Part shown: positions 9,006-16,989 of the stretch, piece after piece
Layout: each line of letters opens with the position of its first letter
Position numbering within the stretch: position 1 is the first letter of the stretch
NCBI RefSeq assembly: GCF_008369195.1
Contig: NZ_VOBC01000001.1
Location: 930,001 to 994,000, forward strand
Reading direction: 5' to 3'
DNA: 64,000 nt
From: Sporosarcina sp. ANT_H38
Lineage (GTDB): Bacteria > Bacillota > Bacilli > Bacillales_A > Planococcaceae
Made by a program: the position numbers and the translations under genes
The notes under the pieces: model-generated
Seen by the model: the letters and a program-made list of their open reading frames with translations, nothing else
Told to the model about the DNA's origin: nothing
The model's database searches: none

Positions 9006-9022
9006 AAGGAGGGATATCTATT

Positions 9023-9919
9023 ATGAATACAGCTATCAAAGAAACGAAACGTGATAGGATATTTAAAATTTTCAATTATTCCATACTTACAGTGGCAATG
9101 GTTGTAGTTTTATATCCCTTGATTTTCATTTTAAGCGCATCCATAAGTGATCCCGCAGCGGTGAATTCTGGGAGAATGTGGCTTTATCCTATCGATATTA
9201 CTTTCGAGGGGTATCAACGTGTTTTTAATAACCCACAGATTTGGAATGGTTATAAAAACACTATCTTTTATACTGTATTAGGTACATTTATTAACTTACT
9301 GGTGACTTTGCCAGCCGCTTTTGCATTATCAAGGAGAGGGTTTATCGGCCGTAATTTTTTCATGACAATGTTTGTGGTTACAATGTTCCTTAGTGGTGGA
9401 TTGATTCCATCATATTTATTAGTTAAAAACCTAGGTCTTATGAATACAGTTTGGGCACTCGTACTACCAAACGCTGCAACTGTTTGGCATATTATCGTTT
9501 GTCGTACATTTTTCCAGTATACAATCCCAGAGGATTTAGAGGACGCAGCTAAGATTGATGGTGCATCGATTTTACATTTCTTTGGAAAAGTCGTCTTACC
9601 TCTCTCTACACCTATTATTGCTGTAATGGCCTTGTTTTATGGTGTGGATCATTGGAACTCATATTTCAACGCAATGATTTATATATCAGATACGAGTAAA
9701 TATCCATTACAATTAGTTTTACGTGAGATTTTAGTACTTCAAGAGATGTCAACAAATGTGAATAACTTGGATGGTGCTGCACTTCAGAACCAAGCTAATA
9801 TAGCAGCAATTATGAAATACGCAGTCATGATAGTTGCGACACTACCGCTCATTATCGTATATCCATTCATGCAACGCTTTTTTGTTCAAGGTGTTATGAT
9901 CGGCTCAGTAAAGGGCTGA
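9023..9919 (+). CDS. Lpl/Ytc-type ABC importer permease (LplC/YtcP-like)
   Basis: A 298-residue second permease of the Lpl-type system. It has an N-terminal membrane segment, the typical NSGRMWLYPIDITFEGYQRV and LSGGLIPSYLLVKNLGLMNT stretches, and an EAA-like loop EDAAKIDGASILHFFGKVVL near residue 174. The family C-terminus is present (YPFMQRFFVQGVMIGSVKG). The start is the ATG at 9023 behind AAAGGAGGG, 17 bp after the stop of the first permease. It is followed after 115 bp by the binding lipoprotein. YtcP-type permeases work with a YtcQ/LplA-type lipoprotein, which is what the next gene encodes. Confidence 0.92.
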   Translation: MNTAIKETKRDRIFKIFNYSILTVAMVVVLYPLIFILSASISDPAAVNSGRMWLYPIDITFEGYQRVFNNPQIWNGYKNTIFYTVLGTFINLLVTLPAAFALSRRGFIGRNFFMTMFVVTMFLSGGLIPSYLLVKNLGLMNTVWALVLPNAATVWHIIVCRTFFQYTIPEDLEDAAKIDGASILHFFGKVVLPLSTPIIAVMALFYGVDHWNSYFNAMIYISDTSKYPLQLVLREILVLQEMSTNVNNLDGAALQNQANIAAIMKYAVMIVATLPLIIVYPFMQRFFVQGVMIGSVKG

Positions 9920-10034
9920 AAACTATGCATGGATTAGTTGTCGAGGCGGCTGAAACAACTACCGGATAAAAATCTATTATCGTTATCAATATTTAACTAA
10001 AAGTAACTAATTTTAATAGAAGGAGTGTGTTAAA

Positions 10035-11624
10035 TTGAGAAAACTTAAGATTTTATTCGTTTTCACATTATTAATTAGTATGCTAGCAGCTTGTGGTCCA
10101 AATGATAAAGAGAAAGTGAAAATATCGACTGAACCAGACGCTAATTTTAATGCCGAAGGATATCCAATAGTAGATGAACCAGTTACAATTTCAATGTTTG
10201 GTACGAAAGTTGGTCAAACAGATTGGAAGGAGATGGCGTTTTTCAAGGCGATGGAAGAAAAAACAAATATCAAATTTGATTTCAGGACTCCGAATCTAGA
10301 TAGTCTAGCTACACAGAAAAACTTAATGTTTGCGAGTGGAGATTATAGTGAAATATTGTTTGCGGCTGATCTTTCCAATGAAGAGCAAATTAAAAATGGA
10401 GGTCAAGGAACTTTGATCCCGCTTGAAGATTTAATTGAGAAATACGCACCAAATATTAAAAAAATGTTTGAAGAACATCCGGATGTAAAGAAAGGAATTA
10501 CAGCAAGGGACGGCCATATCTACGCACTCCCGCAGGTAGCAAAAGGTGATAATTGGTATCGTGGACCATTATGGTACAATAATACATTTTTGGAGGCACT
10601 TGAAGTAACTGAATTACCGGAAACAACTGATGAACTGTATGAATTATTAAAACGAATGAGAGATGAAGATCCAAATGGTAATGGAAAAGCAGATGAAATT
10701 CCATTAACAGCAAATGGAATGGACGATATCAGACAGTTCTTTTTAGGGGCATTTGGTGTACTTGATAGCTCTACTGGTGCCTATGCAGTTGACGGGGAAG
10801 TTAAATACAGCCGTATGCAACCTGGTTATAAAGCATACTTAGAATATATGAAGATGCTTTATGATGAAAAGCTTTTCGACTCAGAGAGTTTCTCACAAAC
10901 TAGCGAACAGAAAAAAGGTAAAGGTGTAGACAATAGGATAGGACTGTTTGCCGACTGGTTCCCATTCTTCACATTAGGAACACCAGTAGATGGTACTGAA
11001 AACCCAATGATGAAACCAATTACAAGTGACCTAGTTGAAGTACCTACAATCCCAATGAGCGAAGGCATTTCGCCTGGTGCATTTGCGATCACTGATATTA
11101 ACAAGAACCCAGCAGCGAGTATTCGATGGGTTGATTATCTTTATTCAGAAGAGGGCTATACGTTATTCAATAAAGGACCAGAGGGTATTTTATGGGACTT
11201 TGCAAATGAAGAAAAAACGATTAGAAAACAGAATGAAAAACCAACTGAATTTATTTCAGCCGAAGATTGGCGCGGATCGCTTACGCCTGATTACGGAATT
11301 GCAACACCGAAGCTTGCTTTCGATTTAGAGTGGGCTGGTGAGAGTGAGTTCCCAGATTGGGTTAGGGAAGAAACAGTAGAAAAAATTCATTCAGTAGGGC
11401 ATGTACCATTACCACAATTATTTGTAACAGCAGATGAACAAAAGGAAATCAATCGAATCAGAACGGATTTAGATCCATATGTATTACAAATGGAAGCGAA
11501 GTTTATCTCTGGAGCAGAACCAATGGAAAATTGGGATAAATATGTAGAAACGATTAAAAAAATGAAAGTTGATAGACTCGTTGAATTATATAATGATGCC
11601 TATCAAAGTTACCTGTCAAATTAA
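10035..11624 (+). CDS. Lpl/Ytc-type extracellular sugar-binding lipoprotein
   Basis: A 529-residue substrate-binding lipoprotein anchored outside the membrane. It has a signal peptide with lipobox LAAC (Cys about residue 20), then a large LplA/YtcQ-type domain: DWKEMAFFKAMEEKTNIKFD, ATQKNLMFASGDYSEILFA, DGHIYALPQ and WYNNTFLEALEVTELPETTD. The region RMRDEDPNGNGKADEIPL resembles a calcium-binding loop common in this family. The start is a TTG behind AGAAGGAG. It is larger than ordinary CUT1 binding proteins (about 430 residues), as usual for transporters of larger polysaccharide fragments. A strong terminator follows at 11695. Confidence 0.92.
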   Translation: MRKLKILFVFTLLISMLAACGPNDKEKVKISTEPDANFNAEGYPIVDEPVTISMFGTKVGQTDWKEMAFFKAMEEKTNIKFDFRTPNLDSLATQKNLMFASGDYSEILFAADLSNEEQIKNGGQGTLIPLEDLIEKYAPNIKKMFEEHPDVKKGITARDGHIYALPQVAKGDNWYRGPLWYNNTFLEALEVTELPETTDELYELLKRMRDEDPNGNGKADEIPLTANGMDDIRQFFLGAFGVLDSSTGAYAVDGEVKYSRMQPGYKAYLEYMKMLYDEKLFDSESFSQTSEQKKGKGVDNRIGLFADWFPFFTLGTPVDGTENPMMKPITSDLVEVPTIPMSEGISPGAFAITDINKNPAASIRWVDYLYSEEGYTLFNKGPEGILWDFANEEKTIRKQNEKPTEFISAEDWRGSLTPDYGIATPKLAFDLEWAGESEFPDWVREETVEKIHSVGHVPLPQLFVTADEQKEINRIRTDLDPYVLQMEAKFISGAEPMENWDKYVETIKKMKVDRLVELYNDAYQSYLSN

Positions 11625-11694
11625 TGAAGAGTGCTTACTTATTTATTTATTAAACGACTACCAACTGTTTGATGAGAATAGGATGAAATTATTA

Positions 11695-11733
11695 ATGTGT
11701 GGCTCCAGTTAAGAACTGGGGCCACACATTTTA
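11695..11733 (+). terminator. Rho-independent terminator of the Lpl-type importer
   Basis: ATGTGTGGCTCCAGTT (11695-11710), loop AAG, then AACTGGGGCCACACAT with a T-run to 11732. A near-perfect 16-bp stem. Confidence 0.9.
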
Positions 11734-11755
11734 AATTGTATTATTAATCGTAATA

Positions 11756-11784
11756 TTGACAAAAAATAAAATTGTGATTATAAT
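11756..11784 (+). promoter_or_regulatory. Consensus sigma-A promoter TTGACA-17-TATAAT
   Basis: A perfect -35 (11756-11761) and -10 (11779-11784) with 17-bp spacing, the strongest promoter I can see in the window. It drives the DUF624 gene. An imperfect palindrome directly downstream probably keeps it in check. Confidence 0.85.
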
Positions 11785-11801
11785 AGAACAGGTTCCGTTC
11801 T
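11785..11801. promoter_or_regulatory. Putative operator at the transcription start (AGAAC-N7-GTTCT)
   Basis: AGAACAGGTTCCGTTCT abuts the -10 box, with five perfect outer base pairs. Its position over the start site suggests repressor binding. It differs from the TGTAATCG sites, so another regulator may be involved. Confidence 0.4.
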
Positions 11802-11831
11802 TAAAAGTATTACTATTTTGGAGGTGAAATC

Positions 11832-12446
11832 ATGATGATTGGTAATATTGTTGAGAAGATAATGACAATCGGAAATTGGCTTGCTAAATTGGTCTATCTT
11901 CAAATTCTATGGATTGTATTTACTATACTCGGACTTGTAGCATTTGGAATTATGCCAGCTACAACGGCAATGTTTTACGTGATTCGCAAATGGATCGAAA
12001 AAGATCCAAATATACCTATATTTGATACTTTTTACAAGAGTTATAGAGCAGATTTCTTAAAATCTAATGGACTTGGTATTGCATTGATTGGTATAGGTAT
12101 ATTTTTGTACTATGATTATACTATCTCGAAATTAGAAATAGGAATACCGGTACTTCATTTTCTAATAATGGTAATTTCCTTTTTTTACTTTATCTTCTTG
12201 CTATACTTTTTCCCTGTTTTTGCACGCTATAATATGAAACCGTTTGAACAGTTCAGAAAGTCATTCTATCTTTCCATAAGTAGACCCCTAGAAACATTCG
12301 CAATGATTATTAGTTTTGTTCCATTATATTTTTTCTTTAATCTATTCCCGTTTTTCTTTGTGGTTGCCGGTGCTCCTCTGATTGCTTTTCCATCCATGTG
12401 GTTCGCAAATAGGGCATTCATGCAAATTGAAGGTAGGAATTCCTGA
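11832..12446 (+). CDS. YesL/DUF624 family membrane protein
   Basis: A 204-residue membrane protein of the DUF624 family, regularly found beside Lpl/Yes-type sugar importers. Its molecular role is not established; it is thought to assist import. The N-terminal helix ends in the family motif FGIMPATTAMFYVIRKWIEKD, and four further hydrophobic segments follow (near residues 75-90, 103-130, 155-172 and 174-190). The ribosome binding site is GGAGGTG at 11820-11826; an ATG doublet at 11832 and 11835 gives two near-equal starts. It is transcribed from its own consensus promoter. Two paralogues lie at 24798 and 34905. Confidence 0.87.
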   Translation: MMIGNIVEKIMTIGNWLAKLVYLQILWIVFTILGLVAFGIMPATTAMFYVIRKWIEKDPNIPIFDTFYKSYRADFLKSNGLGIALIGIGIFLYYDYTISKLEIGIPVLHFLIMVISFFYFIFLLYFFPVFARYNMKPFEQFRKSFYLSISRPLETFAMIISFVPLYFFFNLFPFFFVVAGAPLIAFPSMWFANRAFMQIEGRNS

Positions 12447-12540
12447 CATATAAATAAAATGAATTGACGATTTAGTAATACTTGAAATCTGCTTCATAAT
12501 CTCGAATTGTAATTCTTTGAGTATTACTTGCGAAATATAC

Positions 12541-12554
12541 TGAAAACGATTACA
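12541..12554. promoter_or_regulatory. LacI-type operator TGAAAACGATTACA
   Basis: Its reverse complement, TGTAATCGTTTTCA, carries the same TGTAATCG half as the sites at 7817, 21439 and 24157. The identical 14-mer recurs at 8041. It overlaps the last base of a TATACT box, a repressing position. Confidence 0.55.
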
Positions 12555-12631
12555 ATGAAATTGTAATATTCTTTTTAAAGTCTTTAAACATGATTACTAA
12601 TAAATGCAGGCATCTTTTTTAAAAAAAGAAT

Positions 12632-12666
12632 AATGTAATCCATTACATTGCATGTAAGCGCTTAGT
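12632..12666. promoter_or_regulatory. Paired palindromes: AATGTAAT-CC-ATTACATT and a cre-like site
   Basis: The first palindrome (12632-12649) has perfect 8-bp arms with CC at the centre. The second, TGTAAGCGCTTAGT (12653-12666), fits the CcpA cre consensus except at one position. Together they could give specific and catabolite control of the downstream operon. Confidence 0.45.
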
Positions 12667-12818
12667 AGTCAGTTTTTTGAAAGCAAAGGGAACATTGCAA
12701 TTGTATGTATATTTAAAGTGTGGATGGTAGCACGTCAGAACGTCTTGAGAAAATACTTTGACTGCTGACCAAGGGAATGCTGAGAGTCTATGAAAATTAA
12801 CTATAGGGGGATATGAAA

Positions 12819-13901
12819 ATGACTAAAAAAGTGAAACTGGGTATTGTTGGGTGTGGAGGGATTGCAAATGGTAAGCACCTCCCAAGCTTAAGTAAACTAA
12901 AGAACGTTGAACTTGTTGCATTTTGTGATATTGAAGTAGAAAAGGCTGAAAAAGCTGCTAAACAATATGGAACTGAAAATGCAAAGGTTTATAAGGATTA
13001 TCAGGAATTATTAAAAGATGAATCAATTGATGTTATTCATGTTTTAACTCCAAATATCTCTCATGCAGAAATTTCTATTGCTTCAATGGAAGCGGGGAAG
13101 CACGTATTATGTGAAAAACCGATGGCAAAAACATCTGCAGAAGCACGTGAAATGCTCGAGGTAGCTAAACGTACTGGTAAAAAGCTTACAATTGGTTATG
13201 ACAATCGCTTTAGGCCTGATAGTCAGAGCTTGCATAAAATCACAAGACGTGGCGACCTAGGAGACATATACTTTGCCAAAGCACATGCAATTCGTAGACG
13301 TGCTGTGCCGACTTGGGGAGTGTTCCTTGATGAGGAGAAGCAAGGCGGCGGTCCGCTAATTGATATCGGGACACATGCACTTGATCTAACATTATGGATG
13401 ATGGATAATTATAAGCCGAAATCTGTAATGGGTAATGTTTATCATGTATTAGGTAAAAACGAAAATGCTGCAAATGCTTGGGGACCTTGGGATCCTGAAA
13501 AATTCAAAGTCGAAGACTCGGCATTTGGCTTTATTACAATGGAAAACGGTGCAACAATTACCTTAGAAGCAAGTTGGGCATTAAATACACTTGATGTTGA
13601 TGAAGCTAAATGTTCCCTAAGTGGCTCAAAAGGTGGGGCGGATATGAAAAACGGTCTGCGTATTAATGGAGAAGACATGGGCAATTTATATACTAGAAAT
13701 GTAGAATTAGGTGCAGGTGGTGTTGCTTATTATGATGGCGCATCAGAAAGTAATGCAGATCTTGAGGCGCGTTTATGGATTGACTGCATAATTAATGACA
13801 CAGAACCAACTGTTAAACCTGAAGAAGCTTTTGTTGTAACTCAAATTTTAGAAGCAATTTATGAGTCTGCTAAAACAGGTAAAGCTGTTTATTTCGACTA
13901 A
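12819..13901 (+). CDS. Gfo/Idh/MocA oxidoreductase, operon gene 1
   Basis: A 360-residue NAD(P)-dependent sugar dehydrogenase. The canonical dinucleotide loop is GIVGCGGIANGKH (residues 7-19), CEKPMAKTS carries the catalytic Lys near residue 101, and GGGPLIDIGTHALDLTLWMM supplies the D-x-G-x-H pair. The start is the ATG at 12819, eight bases after AGGGGG; the ATG at 12813 is too close to it. It heads a run of same-strand genes (12819-18771) encoding three more oxidoreductases, one divergent relative and an isomerase. A long insert (MGNVYHVLGKNENAANAWGP) also occurs in shorter form in the protein at 15179. The substrate is unknown. Confidence 0.92.
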   Translation: MTKKVKLGIVGCGGIANGKHLPSLSKLKNVELVAFCDIEVEKAEKAAKQYGTENAKVYKDYQELLKDESIDVIHVLTPNISHAEISIASMEAGKHVLCEKPMAKTSAEAREMLEVAKRTGKKLTIGYDNRFRPDSQSLHKITRRGDLGDIYFAKAHAIRRRAVPTWGVFLDEEKQGGGPLIDIGTHALDLTLWMMDNYKPKSVMGNVYHVLGKNENAANAWGPWDPEKFKVEDSAFGFITMENGATITLEASWALNTLDVDEAKCSLSGSKGGADMKNGLRINGEDMGNLYTRNVELGAGGVAYYDGASESNADLEARLWIDCIINDTEPTVKPEEAFVVTQILEAIYESAKTGKAVYFD

Positions 13902-14000
13902 TAAGTGTCTGTATTAACATGGCGAGATTTGAAAGTGAGTTATTTAAGTCAAGAAGTATTTGTGATAGGCATATCAAATAAAGAAAAGAGAGTGATAAAG

Positions 14001-14984
14001 ATGATTAAAGTAGCCTTATTAAGTAGATGGCATGTACATGCGGATGACTATGCTGGTAATGTTAAAGAAAACGACAACATGTCGATCGAACTTGTCTGGG
14101 ATGAAGAAGCCGAACGTGGAGAAGGATGGGCAAAAGAGCTAAACGTTCCATTTGAACAAGACTTGCAAGCTGTCCTAGCTAATCCTGATATTGATGCAGT
14201 CATCGTGAATACACCGACAAATATGCACAAAGAAGTTATCATTGCTGCAGCGAAACATAAAAAACATATTTTCACAGAAAAGGTTTTAGCATTTACGGTT
14301 CAGGACACTGAAGAGATTTATGCAGCCGTTCAAGAAGCTGGAGTTAAGCTAATGGTTTCTTTACCAAGACTAACTGATAATAACTTCCTGTATGCAGAGA
14401 AATCAATCAATGAAGGTTGGATAGGAAAAGTAACAATGGTTCGTTGTCGTTTTGCTCATAACGGTGGTGTAGCGCCAGAAGGACAAGAAAATGGATGGTT
14501 GCCTGCACGTTTCTATGATAAGGAACAAGCTGGTGGGGGAGCTATGATCGACCTTGGCGCACATCCAATCTATTTGACGAATCGCTTAGCTGGAAAAGCA
14601 GCGGGTGTGTATGCACGTCTTCATAAAGAAAACAGTACGACTGTAGATGATAATTCTGCACTTTTAGTAGATTATGAGTCAGGTGCACTTGGCATTATTG
14701 AAACAAGTTTCGTGTCAAATGGAAGCCCGTTCCAGTTAGAGGTATATGGAACGGAAGGGACGTTACGCATTAGTGATGACAAAATCCACATCAATAGTGC
14801 TAATGTGAAATCACAAGACTTAACAGAAGTATTACCGGCATTACCAATGCCAATGGTGCAGTGGGTAAATGCGATTAAAACAGGGGCAACACCAACGATT
14901 ACAAAAGAAGATGTCATCAATTTAACGTTAATAAATGAGGCAGCGGTGAAATCACATGATGAAGGACGCAGGATCGAGTTGTAA
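14001..14984 (+). CDS. Gfo/Idh-like oxidoreductase with non-canonical nucleotide loop, operon gene 2
   Basis: A 327-residue Gfo/Idh protein. Where relatives have GxGxxG/A, this one reads ALLSRWHVHADDY (residues 5-17), so the usual glycines are replaced by an S-x-x-H-x-H-A pattern, also seen in the protein at 16986. The EKP motif has become EKV (FTEKVLAFT, Lys kept), and GGGAMIDLGAHPIYLTNRL keeps the D-x-G-x-H pair. I chose ATG 14001, behind AGAGAGTG; the long upstream extension to 13905 has no family match. Retention of Lys and His suggests it is still an enzyme, perhaps with altered cofactor handling. It may act on a product of the neighbouring enzymes. Confidence 0.88.
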   Translation: MIKVALLSRWHVHADDYAGNVKENDNMSIELVWDEEAERGEGWAKELNVPFEQDLQAVLANPDIDAVIVNTPTNMHKEVIIAAAKHKKHIFTEKVLAFTVQDTEEIYAAVQEAGVKLMVSLPRLTDNNFLYAEKSINEGWIGKVTMVRCRFAHNGGVAPEGQENGWLPARFYDKEQAGGGAMIDLGAHPIYLTNRLAGKAAGVYARLHKENSTTVDDNSALLVDYESGALGIIETSFVSNGSPFQLEVYGTEGTLRISDDKIHINSANVKSQDLTEVLPALPMPMVQWVNAIKTGATPTITKEDVINLTLINEAAVKSHDEGRRIEL

Positions 14985-15078
14985 TACATTTCAAGTGAAA
15001 TAGTACACTGTTATGTGGGACTGAAAAAGCTAATTATAATAATTGAGACAAGAAAAAATAATTGTATGTTAATAGTTA

Positions 15079-15147
15079 GAGAGCATGATCAGCAAAATTA
15101 GTTATAAACTAAGTTTATAAAAATCTGGCTGATCAACGCTCTTTTTT
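15079..15147 (+). terminator. Long-stem terminator inside the oxidoreductase cluster
   Basis: AGAGCATGATCAGC near 15080 pairs with GCTGATCAACGCTCT near 15128, followed by TTTTTT. The loop is long (over 30 bases). It divides the cluster after gene 2, so genes from 15179 on may have lower or separate expression. Confidence 0.75.
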
Positions 15148-15178
15148 ATTTTTAAAAATATTCAAGGGAGTAGATTAT

Positions 15179-16231
15179 ATGTTGAAAGTTGGAGTTATTG
15201 GGGTAGGTTCAATTTCGGAGATGCATATACTTCCGTATTCGGAAAACAAGGAAGTGGAGTTAGTCGCATTATGTGATATTCATGAAGAGCGCTTAGCTGA
15301 GAAAGGGAAATTATTTGGTGTTAGCCAGTTATATACTAATTATCAGGAACTATTAAATAATAAGGAAATTGAAGCTGTAAGTATTTGTACGTGGAATAAC
15401 TCGCATGCAGAAATTGCTATTGCTGCACTCGAAGCTGGTAAACATGTCTTAGTGGAAAAACCATTAAGTATGACTGTCGAAGAAGCACTCGCAGTTGAAG
15501 TGGCAGCTAATAAGTCCGGAAAAACTGCACAAGTTGGTTTTGTCAGACGACATGCAGATAATGTGAAAATCTTAAAGGCATTTATTGATAATGATGAGCT
15601 TGGTGAAATATATTATGCGAAAGCATCATACTTGAGACGACTGGGAAATCCAGGTGGTTGGTTTAGTGATCAAACAAAATCAGGCGGCGGTCCTTTGATA
15701 GACCTAGGCGTTCATGTAGTGGATATTATGTGGTATTTAATGGGGAAACCGCGTCCCGTTTCAGTAAGTGGGAATACATATCACAGATTAGGAAATCGTA
15801 GTCATATTGAAAATCTATCGTCTTATAAAGCAGCAGACTATGATCCAACGTTAAATGATGTAGAAGATCTAACAAATGCACTCATCCGTTTTGAAAATGG
15901 AGCATCCCTTTTTTTTGATGTTAGTTTTACGCTACAAGCTAAGGATGATGAAACAACAGTTAAAGTATATGGAGACAAGGGTGGAGCAGAAATTGAGCCT
16001 GCATTGGCACTTGTTTTGGAAAAAAATAATACAATCTTAAATGTTACTCCACAAATTGATGATTTAGGTTTTGACTTTGTAAAATCATTTACAAATGAAA
16101 TCAATCATTTTGTAGAATGCTGTCAATCAGGCCGTGAAACAATTGCACCTATTGCTGATGGTGTCGAAGTAATGAAAATGCTCAATGCAATTTATGAATC
16201 TGCAAAAATAGGAAAAGAAGTTTATTTATAA
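15179..16231 (+). CDS. Gfo/Idh/MocA oxidoreductase, operon gene 3
   Basis: A 350-residue NAD(P)-dependent dehydrogenase. VGVIGVGSISEMHI (residues 4-17) forms the Rossmann loop, VEKPLSMTVEE holds the catalytic Lys near 95, and GGGPLIDLGVHVVDIMWYLMG has the D-x-G-x-H pair. The ribosome binding site is AAGGGAG (15164-15170), eight bases before the ATG. It follows the terminator at 15079-15147 and precedes, by 35 bp, the motif-poor relative at 16267. It resembles the first gene of the cluster more than the S-x-x-H-x-H-A pair. A role in sugar C-OH oxidation or keto reduction is inferred from the family only. Confidence 0.92.
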   Translation: MLKVGVIGVGSISEMHILPYSENKEVELVALCDIHEERLAEKGKLFGVSQLYTNYQELLNNKEIEAVSICTWNNSHAEIAIAALEAGKHVLVEKPLSMTVEEALAVEVAANKSGKTAQVGFVRRHADNVKILKAFIDNDELGEIYYAKASYLRRLGNPGGWFSDQTKSGGGPLIDLGVHVVDIMWYLMGKPRPVSVSGNTYHRLGNRSHIENLSSYKAADYDPTLNDVEDLTNALIRFENGASLFFDVSFTLQAKDDETTVKVYGDKGGAEIEPALALVLEKNNTILNVTPQIDDLGFDFVKSFTNEINHFVECCQSGRETIAPIADGVEVMKMLNAIYESAKIGKEVYL

Positions 16232-16266
16232 GGGAACTTTAGTAATAAAGTAGGAGGCTCTTTAAA

Positions 16267-16989
16267 TTGACGAAAATTATACTTAGTAAATTTGACAGGA
16301 TCGACTTTAGGACGACTTTAGAAAATATAAGTGTAGTAGAGTCTGCTGAACAAATAAGAGAAGGTGAAAACGGCGAAGCGGTCATTGTTTTAGATGCTAC
16401 AGTTGAAAACTTGCAAGCTGTAGAGAATGATGCACATCAAACTTGTATTCCATCAACTATGTTAACAACTGACTATCAAAATCTTAATGTAAGTGTTTAT
16501 TTTGATTTAGAAAACTATCCATTTTACCAAAAGGCGAAGGAGATTATTAGTAAAGAAGATAAACATAAAGGTGTTTTTCGCTTTAGACGAACTGTGAAGC
16601 ATGTTGAAGATGTTTCATTACTTGCAGGAGATTTATATGTGTTAGCAGCACTTTTAGGCGATCCACACGATGTCCACGTAAAACGGACTGATCAATTTGT
16701 GACCCCAGCTTATATCATTATTATGCTGTATTTCGGTAGCGGAACTATGGCTCATATTGAGTATACAGTTACTGATCAGGAACGAATTGAGTTTGAATGG
16801 AGTGGGATTAAGACAATCATTGAATTTGACAGTGGTGAAATGAGGCCAGTCCAACCTGGAAGTAAGGCGACATTGCCGTTAACCTATTCGGTTGACTCCA
16901 TTTTAGCTACAGCACGCAAAGTAGATCAGACGATTATTGAACGTTTAAATCATTTTGAAATGCTTGTCAATGGAGGTGCAAATAAATGA
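16267..16989 (+). CDS. Divergent Gfo/Idh-like protein lacking catalytic motifs (uncharacterised)
   Basis: A 240-residue protein that I do not recognise as a named family. The part from about residue 95 (GVFRFRRTVKHVEDVSLLAG, then DLYVLAALLGDPHDVHV) resembles the C-terminal half of Gfo/Idh proteins around their helix after the D-x-x-x-H motif, and the rest could be a shortened Rossmann-like part. However, there is no GxGxxG, no EKP, and no D-x-x-x-H. The length is two thirds of normal. The frame is intact, the TTG start has AGGAGG (16251-16256), and it overlaps the next dehydrogenase by ATGA, so it is expressed and coupled. It may be a non-catalytic subunit of that enzyme; this is inference. 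Confidence 0.75.
   Translation: MTKIILSKFDRIDFRTTLENISVVESAEQIREGENGEAVIVLDATVENLQAVENDAHQTCIPSTMLTTDYQNLNVSVYFDLENYPFYQKAKEIISKEDKHKGVFRFRRTVKHVEDVSLLAGDLYVLAALLGDPHDVHVKRTDQFVTPAYIIIMLYFGSGTMAHIEYTVTDQERIEFEWSGIKTIIEFDSGEMRPVQPGSKATLPLTYSVDSILATARKVDQTIIERLNHFEMLVNGGANK

Larger units (their letters stand above)
12447..12818. other. Regulatory intergenic region before the five-oxidoreductase operon
   Basis: No ORF. It is rich in palindromes: TGAAAACGATTACA (12541), ATTACAAT/ATTGTAAT (12549-12567), AATGTAAT/ATTACATT (12632-12649) and a cre-like TGTAAGCGCTTAGT (12653-12666). A TATACT (-10-like) at 12536-12541 touches the first operator. The clustering suggests control by more than one repressor. 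Confidence 0.6.
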
